NCBI RefSeq assembly: GCF_009727055.1
Contig: NC_052360.1
Span: 69,789,041 to 69,853,040, forward strand
Direction: 5' to 3'
Length of the DNA stretch: 64,000 nt
From: Benincasa hispida
Taxonomy: Eukaryota; Streptophyta; Magnoliopsida; Cucurbitales; Cucurbitaceae
Shown: positions 10,935 through 21,884 of the stretch, piece by piece
Position numbering within the stretch: the stretch's first letter is position 1
How the letters are laid out: every line of letters starts with the position of its first letter
Notes under the pieces: model-generated
Told to the model about the DNA's origin: nothing
Seen by the model: the letters and a program-made list of their open reading frames with translations, nothing else
Database searches by the model: none
Program-made: the position numbers and the translations under genes

Positions 10935-11214
10935 TTTATGTAAATGGGTGCATGTCCAATGCATGTCTCGAGCTTTGACTCAACAATCAACTTAATTCTA
11001 TTCTAAAATCCTTAATTTAGACGACCTAGGTCATATTTTAACTATAAATACATCATTATGACTTTTCGAGATCAAATCCCTCGGTTACATGAATGGAGGC
11101 ATATGTTCAATGCATGTTTTGAGCCAATTGACTCGACAATCAACCTAACCTATTATAAAATCTTGATCTAGACCACTTAGGTCAAATTTTAACTATAAAT
11201 ACATGATTATGACT
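10935..11214 (+). repeat. Diverged tandem duplication, unit about 150 bp
   Basis: The segment from about 10941 (taaatgggtgcatgt) recurs at 11091 (gaatggaggcatatg) with the same order of blocks: CAATGCATG, GACTC, ACAATCAAC, CCTAGGTC or CTTAGGTC, and AACTATAAATACAT. The two units differ at roughly one position in five by eye. A TATAAATA-like box ends each unit. It is non-coding and may be part of an LTR promoter region. Confidence 0.75.
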
Positions 11215-12200
11215 CACTCTAAAGCTTCCACACTTTTTCACTCCTTGACTTGAACATTCATATATATGACAAACACAACACGGATGTGCAAGTTTCTTGT
11301 TCTTTTTAAGGTCACATTCTTTCCCTTCTAAACAAATTCACCCATATACAAGTTTCTCTTTCTTTCGTGGAATACTCAATCCTTACCCTCCAAATTCTAA
11401 AACACCCCCTTGTAAGAACACATGATATATACTGAAGTCAAAAACCAAAATAAAATAGGTATAGAAGTTAGAAGCAATTTAATCAAATCTATTATATATG
11501 TAACATTTTCCTTTTTTCTTGATGTTTATTGCTAAAATAATTATTTTAAAAAACAATACAAAAGCATATAGGTTAATAATTTTCTTGGTCAGAGGCCTAA
11601 AAATGAGGTAAATTTACAAATTGCCAGGTGAAAATAGTTTCCTCTCTCTGTCGCTATACACTGCCCTATCCATAACCTCATAATTACCACATGAATACTT
11701 ACCCTATTCTTCTTATTTTTTTCACTGTGCTTTAAGCACTGATCCTCTTTTAGGGTTTTAAAAAGTATCTGACTTAATTATTCATAAAAGTATATCTGCC
11801 TAAACAGTTTTATGAATTTGATCATGTTTTAAACTATTTACCATCTTTTTTACTAGCTACTTCACATAACTATTTGAAACAGAAAAACTGGTATTCAATT
11901 CTTGGTATAATGGCAATAAAGATGTTTACTATTTTGAGGTATGTTCCAGTTATAGTTTTACCTAAAGTTTCATTTTAACCTTTTAACTTTTAAAATTGCA
12001 ATTGAAAACAATCAACTTGAAGTATGGTAATGAGTTATAAAATAGTGGTTATACGTAAAAAAAAAAAAAATGTTTTCGTTAAGTCACTATAGATGTCTCA
12101 TTATTGAACTAGAGAATCAAACTTTTAACTTCAAGGTATAAGTTTATGCCAATTATATATGTTCATTTTGTTCTTTTAAATTGATCTAAAATAATCTTTT
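11215..12200. other. AT-rich stretch, nothing recognisable
   Basis: No coding signal, terminal repeat or RNA gene seen. Contains a pyrimidine-rich segment near 11640-11720 and an A run near 12058. Confidence 0.4.
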
Positions 12201-12860
12201 TAAGACTTATGTTTGGAATGAAAGCAAAAATGTGATGGGACGAGTAGGAGTGATATTTGTGGGTTGGGATGAAGCACTCTTTAGACCCAACCCAATTGTT
12301 TGAGTTATATTCTTCAACCCAAATAACTCTTATTAAATAATAAATCCAATCCAACCATGAAACATTAGGTTGGATTGATCTAGGTTATTCATGTCATTTA
12401 TTTAAATGTTTGTTTTAAAATAGAAAAAAAAATTAATATGTACAAATTTTATTATTTTTTTTTTCATATATTGAATTAATATTATATTACCCACTCAATT
12501 TCAATTTATATTATGAAATTTTTTTCCAAAATTCTAAAAAAATATTTTTAGGAGTTGTTAAAAAAAATAAAAAATTTAAATTAAATATATGTATATATAA
12601 TTGTATCTTAAGTGAACAAAATATACTTTTTCAAACTAATAAGAAATTTGGATTGATTCGGGTTGGATCGAGTTATTTTGAGTGAATCCATGAACCAACC
12701 CAATCCATAAAATTTTCTTTTATTTGGAACTCAACTCATCACATATAAAATTAATAACAAATTTGGGTTAGTTCAGGTTGAAAAGTTTTCATTTATTTGG
12801 AACTTAACTCAATCCAAATCATACAACGTTTGGATTGGGTTGATTAGAATTTTCGGATCA
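12200..12860. repeat. MITE-like or satellite-like region with repeated GGTTGG/CCAACC words
   Basis: Words such as TTGGATTGGG, GGGTTGGAT, CCAACCCAA and CAACCCAATCC recur on both strands between about 12260 and 12850. A phrase of the form TTTATTTGGAACTCAACTCA occurs twice (about 12718 and 12791). Long AT stretches separate them. The pattern suggests a small non-autonomous repeat with internal inverted and direct repeats, but no clean terminal inverted repeats or target duplication were identified. Confidence 0.4.
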
Positions 12861-13523
12861 TCATATTTGTTTTGATTTTTTTTAAGATGTGTTATCACAT
12901 ATAGAGTTGTTTAGTGGGAGGAGTAGATTGGAAAGTTAGGGTAAAATATTATCTCCCCTCTACAATCCATGAGAACTCCTCTCATTTGAGATGAACTGTC
13001 TCAATAGTAGTAAGAATAATTCTAAATAACTTGAATGATGATCAATGATCTAGCAAAAGAAAAACTTGTTCCTATCTTTATAAAAAAATTTGAATAAAAA
13101 ATTTGAACTCAAACAATAATCTAATTGATTAAACTAGCTAGATCGAAAAGTTAAAAACTATATGCATTACATACACAAGAAAACGCATAAAGTATAAAGT
13201 TTGAAAGAGACTAAACATTAATGTAAGTTTTTCGTTCAGTTTGTCGTGTAACAAATAGAAAAGTTACATCTCTATATGTAGATTGAAAAGAAAAAGAAAA
13301 TGAAAAAAAAATACAACATTTGGCCATTCTATTATGAATTTAACTATCAACCTTCCATTCCAAGTACATAAATAAAGCTTTTTAAATTAGTGAAATTACA
13401 TGTAATTTTCTGTATAGTGTTGAATGTAGTATATTTTACAAAGAAGGAAAGCGTATAAATTAGCTTAAGAAAAGGGAATGTCATTTTACTAATTTTCAAC
13501 ACAGTAACACCTTCCCTCAAAAC
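12861..13523. other. AT-rich spacer left of the nested Copia-A element
   Basis: No gene or repeat terminus seen. It ends at the TCAAG that forms the left target duplication of Copia-A (13524-13528). Confidence 0.4.
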
Positions 13524-13528
13524 TCAAG

Positions 13529-13824
13529 TGTTGGGTTGTATGTCCTATAACTCACCGTTTGTAAACATCAAACATATTCTATTTGCAACAAAGATGTTAT
13601 TGAAATTTATTCAGTAAAATTGAATATGTAAATTGCACATGTTAAAGCCTAAATCCAATAAACTAACGAACCCTTGACTATAGCATGAATAATTGAACTT
13701 TATGTGAAGACATAAAAGTGGATCAAGTTTGAGTGTATAGCCAAAATGGTCTATAAATATAAGGATAGAGTAGGGTACCTTATCTTGAAGAGACTATGGA
13801 TGCAACTTACATTGTATTCGATAC
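13529..13824 (+). repeat. Copia-A 5' LTR, piece 1
   Basis: Matches the first ~300 bp of the 3' LTR at 50973-51270 (shared phrases TTGGGTTGTATGTCC, ATTGAATATGTAAATT and GGTACCTTATC). It stops at GATAC, where Copia-C inserted. Confidence 0.92.
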
Positions 13825-14122
13825 TGTTAGGCTTTGTTAAGCCTGCTTCTTCTTCTATGGGTCTGCTTTTACAAAAGAAAAACAATGTTAGCCCAAATGA
13901 TGAAAAAATAAAAGGCCTTTTTACCTTGACCCAATTCTTGAAGCCTAGATTCTTTGCCCCAAAAACTTGGTTGTTAGAGAACTAGGTTGAGAATTGACCA
14001 CGATTTTCCAACTGATGGCTAGCACTGGAGGATCCCACTGAAATTTGTCTGATGGAAAAATAAAAACAATTTTGTTTCTGATGGGTGCAAAATGAAATTT
14101 CTTTCTCTCTCTTTCTTTCTTT

Positions 14123-14292
14123 AGGAAGGTGAGGATGACGTGAAGTCATCATGTCCCTTATGCCTTAGGCGACACACGTGCTACAATGGCCGGGACAAAG
14201 GGTCGTGATCCCGCAAGGGTGAGCTAACTCCAAAAACCCGTCCTTAGTTCGGATTGTAGGCTACAACTCGCCTACATGAAGCCGGAATCGCT
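14123..14292 (+). pseudogene. rrn16: Plastid 16S rRNA fragment inside an LTR
   Basis: Reads as the conserved 3' region of bacterial-type small-subunit rRNA: GAGGATGACG, AAGTCATCATG, GACACACGTGCTACAATGG, CCCGTCC, TTCGGATTG, CAACTCGCC and GAAGCCGGAATCG. The variant phrase GGCCGGGACAAAGGGTCG is the plastid form rather than the plant mitochondrial 18S form. Several changes are present (for example GACGTGAAG for GACGTCAAG). The other LTR of the same element lacks it. It is therefore organelle DNA inserted after the element landed, not a functional rRNA. Confidence 0.9.
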
Positions 14293-14417
14293 CGATCTAT
14301 CGCCTTTCTGTGTTCTTCCTTCCTATATCCTAATGAGTTTTCTTTGATCTGTGCGATTGTTTATGAGTAAACGATGAGAAAGCTTGCAATCGGGTAGATG
14401 AAGGCATAAGAAACGAT

Positions 14418-14601
14418 GTAGACGATCATGCAATCGTGTAGACGATTACTCTGAAGAAAGGTGTACGATCGTGCAGGCGAGTAGACGATTTCTTGAGGGA
14501 AGATGGACGATCGCGCAGTCATGTAGACGATTGCTTGTAAGAAGGTGACCGTTTGCACAATCATGTAGACGATTGCTTTAAATAAAGGTAGACGATCGTT
14601 C
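14418..14601 (+). repeat. LTR minisatellite, ~42-bp unit, about 4 copies
   Basis: Unit starts lie near 14418, 14463, 14505, 14546 and 14588 (spacings 45, 42, 41, 42). Each unit contains GTAGACGAT-type and CGATCG-type words. The same array is present at the matching place in the other LTR (21364-21549), so it predates insertion of the element. Confidence 0.85.
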
Positions 14602-14945
14602 TGTTCTATTAGACGATACAAAGAGAAAAAGATAAACGATAGATGACTCTTATAGACGATGAGAAGAGAAGAAGGAAATGCACTGCGATGTACGTGGTTC
14701 GGCTATGAAAGCCTACATCCATGGGAAGGAGATAGTTTTATTATGAAGCTAAGTCACAGACCCTCTTTTCTTTAAAGATTGTTCAAGTTTTTTTTGAAGC
14801 TTTTTATTCGTTGTTGTATCTAAAAATTTTGTAAATGATGAGTTTAAATACTATTTCTGATACAAGTAGTTACAATAACTAACTATAAAGATTAAAGAAA
14901 TATGAAACAACTTCTTGATGTTGATGTATGAGCTTATATTCTTCA

Positions 14946-14962
14946 AATCTCCACCTTAAGCT
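14946..14962 (-). other. Polypurine tract of Copia-C
   Basis: On the minus strand a purine stretch (CTTAAGGTGGAGATT) directly abuts the 3' LTR end, the usual position for priming plus-strand synthesis. Confidence 0.7.
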
Positions 14963-15001
14963 CAACATGCAACTTCTTCTTCTTCATGATTTAACATGTC
15001 T

Positions 15002-15850
15002 TCATCCTTTTTTAGGAAGCAGAATCCCAATCTGACCAAGACAGCTTGAAAGCTTGAGTTTACTCACAGGTTTTGTAAGCATATCGGCTGCATTCTCGGT
15101 GGTATGAACTTTTAGCACCTCGATTTCTTCTTTCTCTATTCTGTCTCTGACAAAGTGATACTTGATGTCTATATGTTTGGTCCTTGAATGATACTGAGGG
15201 TTTTTGGAAAGATGAATGGTGCTTTGTTTATCACAGTAGAATTTAACTACTATTTGATTAATACCAAAGTCCTTCATCAGTCCTTTTAACCACAGAGCTT
15301 CCTTTATTGCTTCTGAAAGTACCATATACTCTTCTTTTGTGGTTGACAATGCTGTGATTGACTGTAAATTAACTTTCCAACATAACAAGTTAGGACCAAA
15401 TAAGAATAGATAACTTGTTAGAGATCTCCTTTTGTCTTGGTCACCTGGAAAATCTGAATCAACATATCCATATAGTTGTAAATTTGATTCATTAGTACTT
15501 TGATATGTTAATTTTGACTATTTAGAACAAATAAGATATCTTAGAATCCATTTTGTTGCTTCCTAATGTCTTTTTCCAGGGTTAGACATGTATCTACTGA
15601 CTAAACTAGTGCTGTATGATAAGTCTCGTCTAGTAGATATCATTAAGTACATTAGACTCCCTACTGCTTGATTGTATGGAATTGATTGCATTTGAGTCAA
15701 ATGTTCTATGTTTGTCTCTTTTGGTGAGTTCTCAGAGGACAATTTAAATTGTGTACCAATAGGAATAGTAATAGGTTTTGCATTTGCCATATTGAATTTG
15801 TTTATAACCTTTTCATAGTAGCTTAGTTGACTTATGGTTAAGGTTGAGGT
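15002..15850 (-). pseudogene. Copia-C RNase H domain, broken
   Basis: Reading right to left: NPGKRHWEA-like remnants, then a frame with LCWKVNLQSITALSTTKEEY, EALWLKGLMKDFG, FYCDKQSTIHLSKNP, YHSRTKHIDIKYHF and NAADMLTKPV. These are hallmarks of the Ty1/Copia RNase H C-terminus, in which TKHIDxxYHF and ADxLTK are near-invariant. The open frame 15002-15388 covers the C-terminal half. The N-terminal half (15563-15790; AVGSLMYLMISTRRDLSYS) is in another segment with stops between. It would degrade the RNA strand of RNA/DNA hybrids during reverse transcription, but this copy is inactive. Confidence 0.88.
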
Positions 15851-16695
15851 TGTTCTGTCTCTCTAAATTTTAATCCCAAGGATCTTTCTAGACTGACCCA
15901 AGTCTTTCATGTTAAATTCTCTCTTTAGGAGATTTTTTACATGAGTTAAATCCTCCTTAGACTTTCCAGCTAGTAGCATATCATCAACATAGAGTAATAG
16001 GTAGACTTTATCCTTATAGGTAGTAGAGTTGATATAAGTACAAATATCATTGGAACTCCTTTGAAAACCTATACTCTCTATGTAGTTATTAAACCTCCTG
16101 TACCAGCATCTAGGGGATTGTTTTAAACCATACATGTTGTAAACCATATATTGATTTGTTTAGGAGACAAAATATGTATTCCTTGCCTTTTTCCTCAAAC
16201 GCTTTAGGTTAAACCCTACATATTACCTCATCTAGGTTTCCATGTAGGAAGACAGTTTTAACATATAGTTGATCTAGTTCTAAATCATACTGAGCAACTA
16301 GTGATAAAAGAAGTCTAATAGAGGTTTGTTTCACTACTGGTGAAAAGATTTCAGTATAGTCTATTCCTTCTGTCTGAGTAAAGCCTTTAACCACTAACCT
16401 TGCCTTATATCTAGGCCTTTCATTTTTAGTAGAACATTCCTTTAATTTATAAATCCATTTAGAAGCTATAGGTTTACAACTTTTAGGAAGAGAAGCTAGG
16501 GTCTAGATTTTATTGACAATGAGTGACTCCATCTCTTCACACATAGCTTGAATCCAAGACCTAGCATTAGGACAGTTTACTGCCTCTTCAAAAGTAGCTG
16601 GTTCTTGGTCATTAGGAGCTATTGTGGCATTTAGAACTAGGTTCATATACCTATTTTCAGTATACCTAGTTCTAAATGCTTCCTTATTTAGATAT
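15851..16695 (-). pseudogene. Copia-C reverse transcriptase domain, broken
   Basis: From right to left: PATFEEAVNCPNARSWIQAM, a stop near KI*TLA, ASKWIYKLKE, KARLVVKGFTQTEGIDYTE, FSPVVKQTSIRLLLSL, LDQLYVKTVFLHGNLDE, MYGLKQSPRCWYRRF, the catalytic LLLYVDDMLL, and MKDLGQSRKILGIKI. The catalytic YVDD is intact, but a stretch between GNLDE and MYGLKQS is disrupted and several stops occur. Loss of the 'QMDVKTAFLHG' Met/Asp (here DQLYVKTVF) is a further change. The family role is copying element RNA to DNA. Confidence 0.88.
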
Positions 16696-18520
16696 TGCGG
16701 CCAAAAGAGAGAAAATATGCGTCGATTGTATGAAAATTAGCTAAGAAATACAGTAATTATAAATTATCGCAAATAGACCCACTAAGACCATTAAGATGGT
16801 AGAAAAGGATATTTCAAGTCTGTTTTGCAGGAAACCAAGTCACCGCTTGCGATCAAGGCTCAGAGAGAAACTGAACAATGCATCTCCATTGCATTGTGCC
16901 CGTCAAATCAATACTGAAGAGACGACAAACGCAATGACGGCGCAATGCGGCAGTCGATCCAGAGCTGAAATTTAACTGCATGCAGTAATAAAAACAACAA
17001 CACATGTAGACACACGATTGAAAGATGCAAATGAGCAATGTAAACGCAGAGGATTGTGACACGTGTATAACTAATCGTTTTGCATATTCGACGGACTGAT
17101 TGCATAACAGAAGGAATATTTATTCCACCCTTTTTGGATTTTCCATAACAATAAAGTGGGGACCACAAGTCAGAGAGTCAAAAACTTCAACCTATAAATA
17201 CCTTCAAAGAATTCACTGAAAGGATATACTTGATACGGGATATAATTGATATGAGGCTATTGAGAGAAAGCTAATCTGAGTGCTGATCGGAGGAAATCCG
17301 GGAAGAGAAGAGACAAGGCCAAGAGGTGAGTCTCAGTGCAATTCTGCCAAATCCCCGTTGAGAAGCTCTGTACTTAGATCCCTTCTACCGGTTGAGCAAG
17401 CCTAAGAGGGAAGCTCATCCTTCCATTCATTCTATAGACGCCGGCAAGCAATTCTCCATTCTAGATTTGTGCCAAGACGTTGGCGCTTATTTTTATTTGT
17501 TTCTAACTCTCATTCATCAATTGTATTTCATCTTCTTATTCTCTTCATTCACCACCATGTATCAGACTCTAAATAGAATTATTGAATGTTTTGATCATTT
17601 CCATTTTCACTTCTCTATCTATTTTCGTTCCTCCATAAATCATTTTCTCCATGATGATTTCTTAATCCCTTAGTGATTAATATGAATTAAACAAGTAACT
17701 TAATCTGTGCTAAAGAAATAAAGATGTTTAGCTAAAGCATGCTAGACGACATCTTCACCTGTGAGAGCAGAAGTGAAGATGCTATTCTGATCTGTCGAGA
17801 GAAGGTTAGAAGAATGCGTTAACTAAAGCAAGAAGTACTTCCAGAGGTGGAAGAAACCTTGCATTCATCATGTTCGTCCTTGTTTCACCATAGAGATGCG
17901 GTAAACGCGGCCGATCACTGAGAGGTGTACGCCAAGGAAAAAGCGGAACCATATTTATTTCTTTAACGCAATTAAGAAACTTACGCTGTTTACATTAATT
18001 ATCCTTTCTCTTTCTGTTTCACACATAAGCCTTGCCACCACATAACACGATCTTTCTATAATCTTCACAGTCAGTTTCAACCTCGATATCTTGTATCATG
18101 AAACCTATATCTTGTATCATCTTAGCTTAGGTTTATTTTATCGCACTTTACTTTTACCGCAATTTACTTTATTACCGCATTTTTATCGCTTATCTTTACT
18201 TTATTGCACAATTTACTTTATCGCATGTACAAACAACACTTTTTATAAATTGAAAAACCCTCGGTCTCATATATCACAAATATAACACAATCAACATAAA
18301 ACAATCCTTGTGATCGACCTCGGATCACACCAAGAAACTTGCGGTGGAATTATACTTGGTTCCAACGCAAAGAAACTATTGACAACACATAATATACTAC
18401 AAGATTTTCATTTATAATGCATACATAGAAGTAGTATCGCATAAAGAAAATAAAGTCATCATTCATCCATGCGTTGTATGGCATAGGATTAGAATACATT
18501 GTATCTCGCATCCTTGCTTG
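16696..18520 (+). repeat. Solo LTR inserted between integrase and RT of Copia-C
   Basis: A ~1.8-kb non-coding block interrupts the Copia-C polyprotein between the end of the integrase region (ARDRQRR at about 18530) and the start of the RT region (EAFRTRYTENRY at about 16680). Near its right end it has GTGATCGACCTCGGATCAC followed by GAAACTTGCGG, matching the position of GTTCGACCTCGAATCAC in the LTR at 29145-31222, so it is an LTR in plus orientation. Exact ends and TSD were not resolved. Short ORFs inside (16853-17168, 17392-17673, 18091-18285) are not credible genes. Confidence 0.75.
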
Positions 18521-19990
18521 CATCACTCTTCTCTGTCTATCCCTAGCTAAAGAACACTGACTTAGGTCAGGGGTAGCTTCAATATTCCTAGTGGTCTCAT
18601 TTGAGACATCCTCTTCTTCTTCCAAATCTATAAGAGGGTTTTGGTTAGTGGAAGAAGCTTTAGGTGACTCCACCTCAGTCCTAGTGGTGTTAGGGTTGTT
18701 AGAAACTTCATAGGATGTCCTTTCCTTTTGCATAAACATTTCTTTTTCTCTGAAGGTGACATATCTACTTATGATAAACTTCTTTTCAGTAGGGTTCCAC
18801 ATTGTAAAAACTTCTACTCCCTTAGAGAAGCCTACAAACATACACTTTACTGCCCTAGATTTTAATTTCCCCTGATTTCTGTGTATGTAACCAACACATC
18901 CGAATACCCTTAGGTTATCTAGGATAGGTGGATTTGAGGTCCATTTTTCTTCAGGAGTTAAAAAATTTAGGGAGGAATGTGGACACCTATTTAAGATGTA
19001 CACTGTGTAGCTTGCAGCCTCTGCCCAGTAGTTTTCATTTAGAATTGCATCAGATAAGAGACATCTAACTCTTTCTATGATTGTCCTATTGAGTCTTTCA
19101 ACAACTCCATTTTGTTGAGGAGTGTATCTAACTATCCTATGCCTAGTAATTCCGGTTTCTTTACAGAATTTGTTGAACTCTTCACCATAAAATTCCAGCC
19201 CATTATCAGTTCTTAAGTATTTAATTTCTTTAGAAGTTTGTTTCTCTATCATGAGTTTCCATTCCTTAAACCTATCAAACACTTGGTCTTTAGTTTTAAG
19301 AAAGTAGACCCAACTTTTCCTAGAGAAATCATCAATAAAAGAAAGTAAATACCTAGAGCCACTTAGGCTCGGTGTAGGGGCTTGGCCCCATAGGTCAGAG
19401 TGTATGTAATCTAGGATAGCTTTTGTAGTCTGTTGTGCTTTAGTGAAACTATGCCTCGTGGCTTTCCCTAAAACACAATGCTCACAAAAGGTTAGATCTT
19501 TTGAAATACTTTTAGGGAGAATGCCTTGATTAGATAGGACTTCTAGGCCTTTGGCATTTATGTGAGGTAGTCTTTTGTGCCATAAATCAGCCTCGGTAAG
19601 CTCATTTGTGGTGGCTACATAAGCTCCAGTCATCATTTTTACCCTTTTGACCACAAACAAGTCATTTACCTTTTCCCCAACTAAGATTACTTTAGAGTCC
19701 TTTAGCACCTCAAGAGTTCCTCTTTTAATTCTGTATTCACACTCTATAGCATCTAACATGCCTAAGGAGATTAGATTTCTCTTAAGTAGAGGAACATATC
19801 TCACATTTCTAAGAAGTTTGATAGTTCCATCTTTGAGTTTCATGGAAACTGGCTTTCAATTTTACAGGCTTGATTGTTACCCATATAAACCATTTCTCCT
19901 TCTATTTACTTAAAGGTGTTAAACTAGGGTTTCATTGATGTCATATGGTAGGTGCATCCATAGTCTAAAACCCAATCAAGTTTACCTAGA
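18521..19990 (-). pseudogene. Copia-C integrase and protease remnant
   Basis: A long open frame (from 19843 leftward) encodes NLISLGMLD, the zinc-binding LWHKRLPHIN...CEHCVLGK, then the catalytic core: HSDLWG (first Asp), YLLSFIDDFSRKSWVYFLK, LRTDNGLEF (second Asp), TPQQNGVVERLNRTI (Glu), NENYWAEAA and VFGCVGYIHRNQGKLKSRA. The DDE triad and HHCC finger look intact. Integration of element cDNA is the family role. Upstream (19920-19990) a protease-like DWVLD remnant is separated by frame breaks. The last ~65 residues of the open frame are read-through into the inserted solo LTR, not integrase. Confidence 0.9.
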
Positions 19991-20931
19991 GGGTTTATAT
20001 GATTAGATCTATCTAGAGTTGAGGCTAAGGCATCTGAGTAAATGAATGAACCCTCTACAACAGATGCTTCGGGCTGTTTTCCTTTTGAATCCTTCTCTTT
20101 CTCTTGGTTCTTTCTCTTTAAAATAAAACAGTCTTTTATTAGATGTCCTTTCTTCTTACAATACTTACATTTTATTTTCTTTTTAGATTTATTTTCTTCT
20201 GGGTTATGAGGTTTCTTGTCTTTAGAGTGGTTTTGTTTGAAGTTTCATTTTACAAACAGTCCTTCACTACTAGGTTTCTTTTTAGATTTATTGTTAACCT
20301 GTAGCTCAACCTCTCTAGTTCTAAGGGCTGAGATTATGGTGTCTGTGCTTATGCTATCTCTTCCATACTTTTGTGCATTCTTAATTTCTCTATACTGTTC
20401 AGGCGAAGAGTTTAGGAGCACATAGGCTTCGTTTTCATCACCTAAAATTTCTCCTTGAGTTTTAAATTTAATAACCATCTTCTTGAACTCATCTAAGTTG
20501 TCAGATAATATTTTAGATGAATCCCTTTTAAACGTGAATAACTTCTCCCTAAGATACATTTTGCTAGGAAGGTCTTCAGTAGTATACAACTCTTCTAGCT
20601 TAGTCTAAATTCTATATGCAGTTTCTTGATCTAATACTTATCTAAGAACACTGTCACATAGATTAAAAACTAACGTACTATAGGTTGTCAGCTCCCAATC
20701 CTCATTTTCTTAGGCTGTCACCATGGCAGGGAATTTTGATGGATCAAGGATGGCTCTATGGGTTTTCTGCTGGCCAAGTATCGCCTTGATCTTAGCCTTC
20801 CACAGTCCGAAGTCTCCTTTGCCATCGAATTTCTCCACCTCGAAGCTTGTTACTGACATTTTGGATGGAAATTTGTGTCTTGATTCTCCAAGAATTGAGA
20901 TCTTAAATATCTAGTTGCTCTGATACCATTT
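19991..20931 (-). pseudogene. Copia-C gag with zinc knuckle, broken
   Basis: The start region near 20870 (MSVTSFEVEKF) is followed by KCDFGLWKAKI-like sequence with stops around 20600-20720. An open segment then runs 20245-20589 (SKMYLREKLFTFKRD, NLDEFKKMVIKFKTQGE, AYVLLNSSPEQYREIKNA). A nearly intact CCHC knuckle KCKYCKKKGHLIKDC lies at about 20120-20170. This is the gag order of a Tnt1/Tork-like Copia element; the lineage name is tentative. In-frame stops make it non-functional. Confidence 0.85.
20917..20931 (-). other. Primer binding site of Copia-C
   Basis: The plus strand reads GCTCTGATACCATTT next to the right LTR; the minus strand is TGGTATCAGAGC, complementary to initiator Met tRNA. 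This fixes the right LTR as the 5' LTR. Confidence 0.9.
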
Positions 20932-21879
20932 TGTTAGGCTTTGTTAGGTTTGCTTCTTCTTCTATGGGCCTGCTTCTGCAAAAGAAAAAGAATGTTAGCC
21001 CAAATGATGAAAAAATAAAAGCCCTTTTTACCTTGACCCAATTCTTGAAGCCCGGATTCTTTGCCCCAAAAACTTGATTGGTAGAGAACTAGGTTAAGAA
21101 TTGACCACGATTTTCCAGCTAATGGCTAGCATGTGGATGATCCCACTAAAATTTGTCTGATGGAAAAATGAAAACAATTTTATTTCTGTTAGGTGCAAAA
21201 TGAAATTTCTTTCTCTCGCTTTCTTTCTGATTCTCTCGATCTATCAACTTTCTGTGTTCTTCCTTTCTTCTAACCCTAATGAGTTTTCTTTGATCTGTGC
21301 GATTGTTTATGAGTAAACGATGAGAAAGCTTGCAGTCGGGTAGACAAAGGCATAAAAAAAGATGTAGACGATCATGCAATCGTGTAGACAATTGCTCTGA
21401 AGAAAGATGTACGATTGTGCAGTCGAGTAGACGATTGCTTGAGGGAAGATGGACGATCGCGTAGTCGTGTAGACGATTGCTTATAAGAAGGTGACCGTTC
21501 GCGCAATCGTGTAGACAATTGCTTTAAAGAAAGGTAGACGATCGTTTTGTTCTCTAGACGATACGAAGAGAGATAGACGATTCTTGTAGACGATGAGAAG
21601 AGAAGAAGGAAATGCACTGCGATGTATGTGGTTTGACTATGAAAGTCTACGTCCATGGGAAGGAGATAGTTTTATTATGAAGCTAAGTCACAGACCCTCT
21701 TTTTTTTACAGATTGTTCAAGTTTTTCTTGAAGCTTTGTATTCGTTGTTGTATCTAAAAAATTTGTAAAGGATGAGTTTAAATATTATTTCTGAAACAAG
21801 TAATTACAATAACTAACTGTAAAGATTAAAGAAATGTGAAACATCTTCTTGATGTTGATGTATGAGCTTATATTATTCA
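20932..21879 (-). repeat. Copia-C 5' LTR (948 bp)
   Basis: Direct repeat of 13825-14945 without the plastid insert. It carries the ~42-bp minisatellite at 21364-21549. It ends TTATTCA immediately before the GATAC target duplication. Confidence 0.93.
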
Positions 21880-21884
21880 GATAC

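Larger units (their letters stand above)
13825..14945 (-). repeat. Copia-C 3' LTR (1121 bp), carrying a plastid insert
   Basis: Aligns along its length with 20932-21879 except for about 170 extra bases at 14123-14292, which are plastid 16S rRNA. It contains a ~42-bp minisatellite (14418-14601) and a TACGTGGTTCGGC motif near 14691. The LTR without the insert is 948 bp, so the length difference (173 bp) is accounted for. Confidence 0.92.
13825..21879 (-). mobile_element. Copia-C: complete but inactive Copia element, minus strand
   Basis: Bounded by TSD GATAC (13820-13824 and 21880-21884). Plus-strand ends are TGTTAGGC and TTATTCA. The left LTR is 13825-14945 and the right LTR 20932-21879. The primer binding site complement (CTCTGATACCATT) lies beside the right LTR and the polypurine tract complement (TCTCCACCTTAAG) beside the left one, so the element is transcribed right to left. 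The coding order from the right is gag, zinc knuckle, protease, integrase, RT, RNase H. A solo LTR splits the region between integrase and RT, and all domains have stops. It inserted into the 5' LTR of Copia-A, and LTR sequence resumes exactly after the TSD. Confidence 0.93.

Noticed and set aside
14123..14292. Functional or bacterial rRNA gene
   Set aside because: Only about 170 bases of the 16S gene, with substitutions, embedded in a plant LTR; it is plastid-derived filler, not contamination or an rRNA gene.
14418..14601. CRISPR-like array
   Set aside because: Units are contiguous and vary throughout, with no repeat/spacer distinction, and they lie in a plant LTR. It is a minisatellite.
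17392..17673. 93-codon plus-strand frame inside the Copia-C region
   Set aside because: It lies within the solo LTR that splits Copia-C, has a composition typical of AT-rich noncoding DNA, and resembles no protein.
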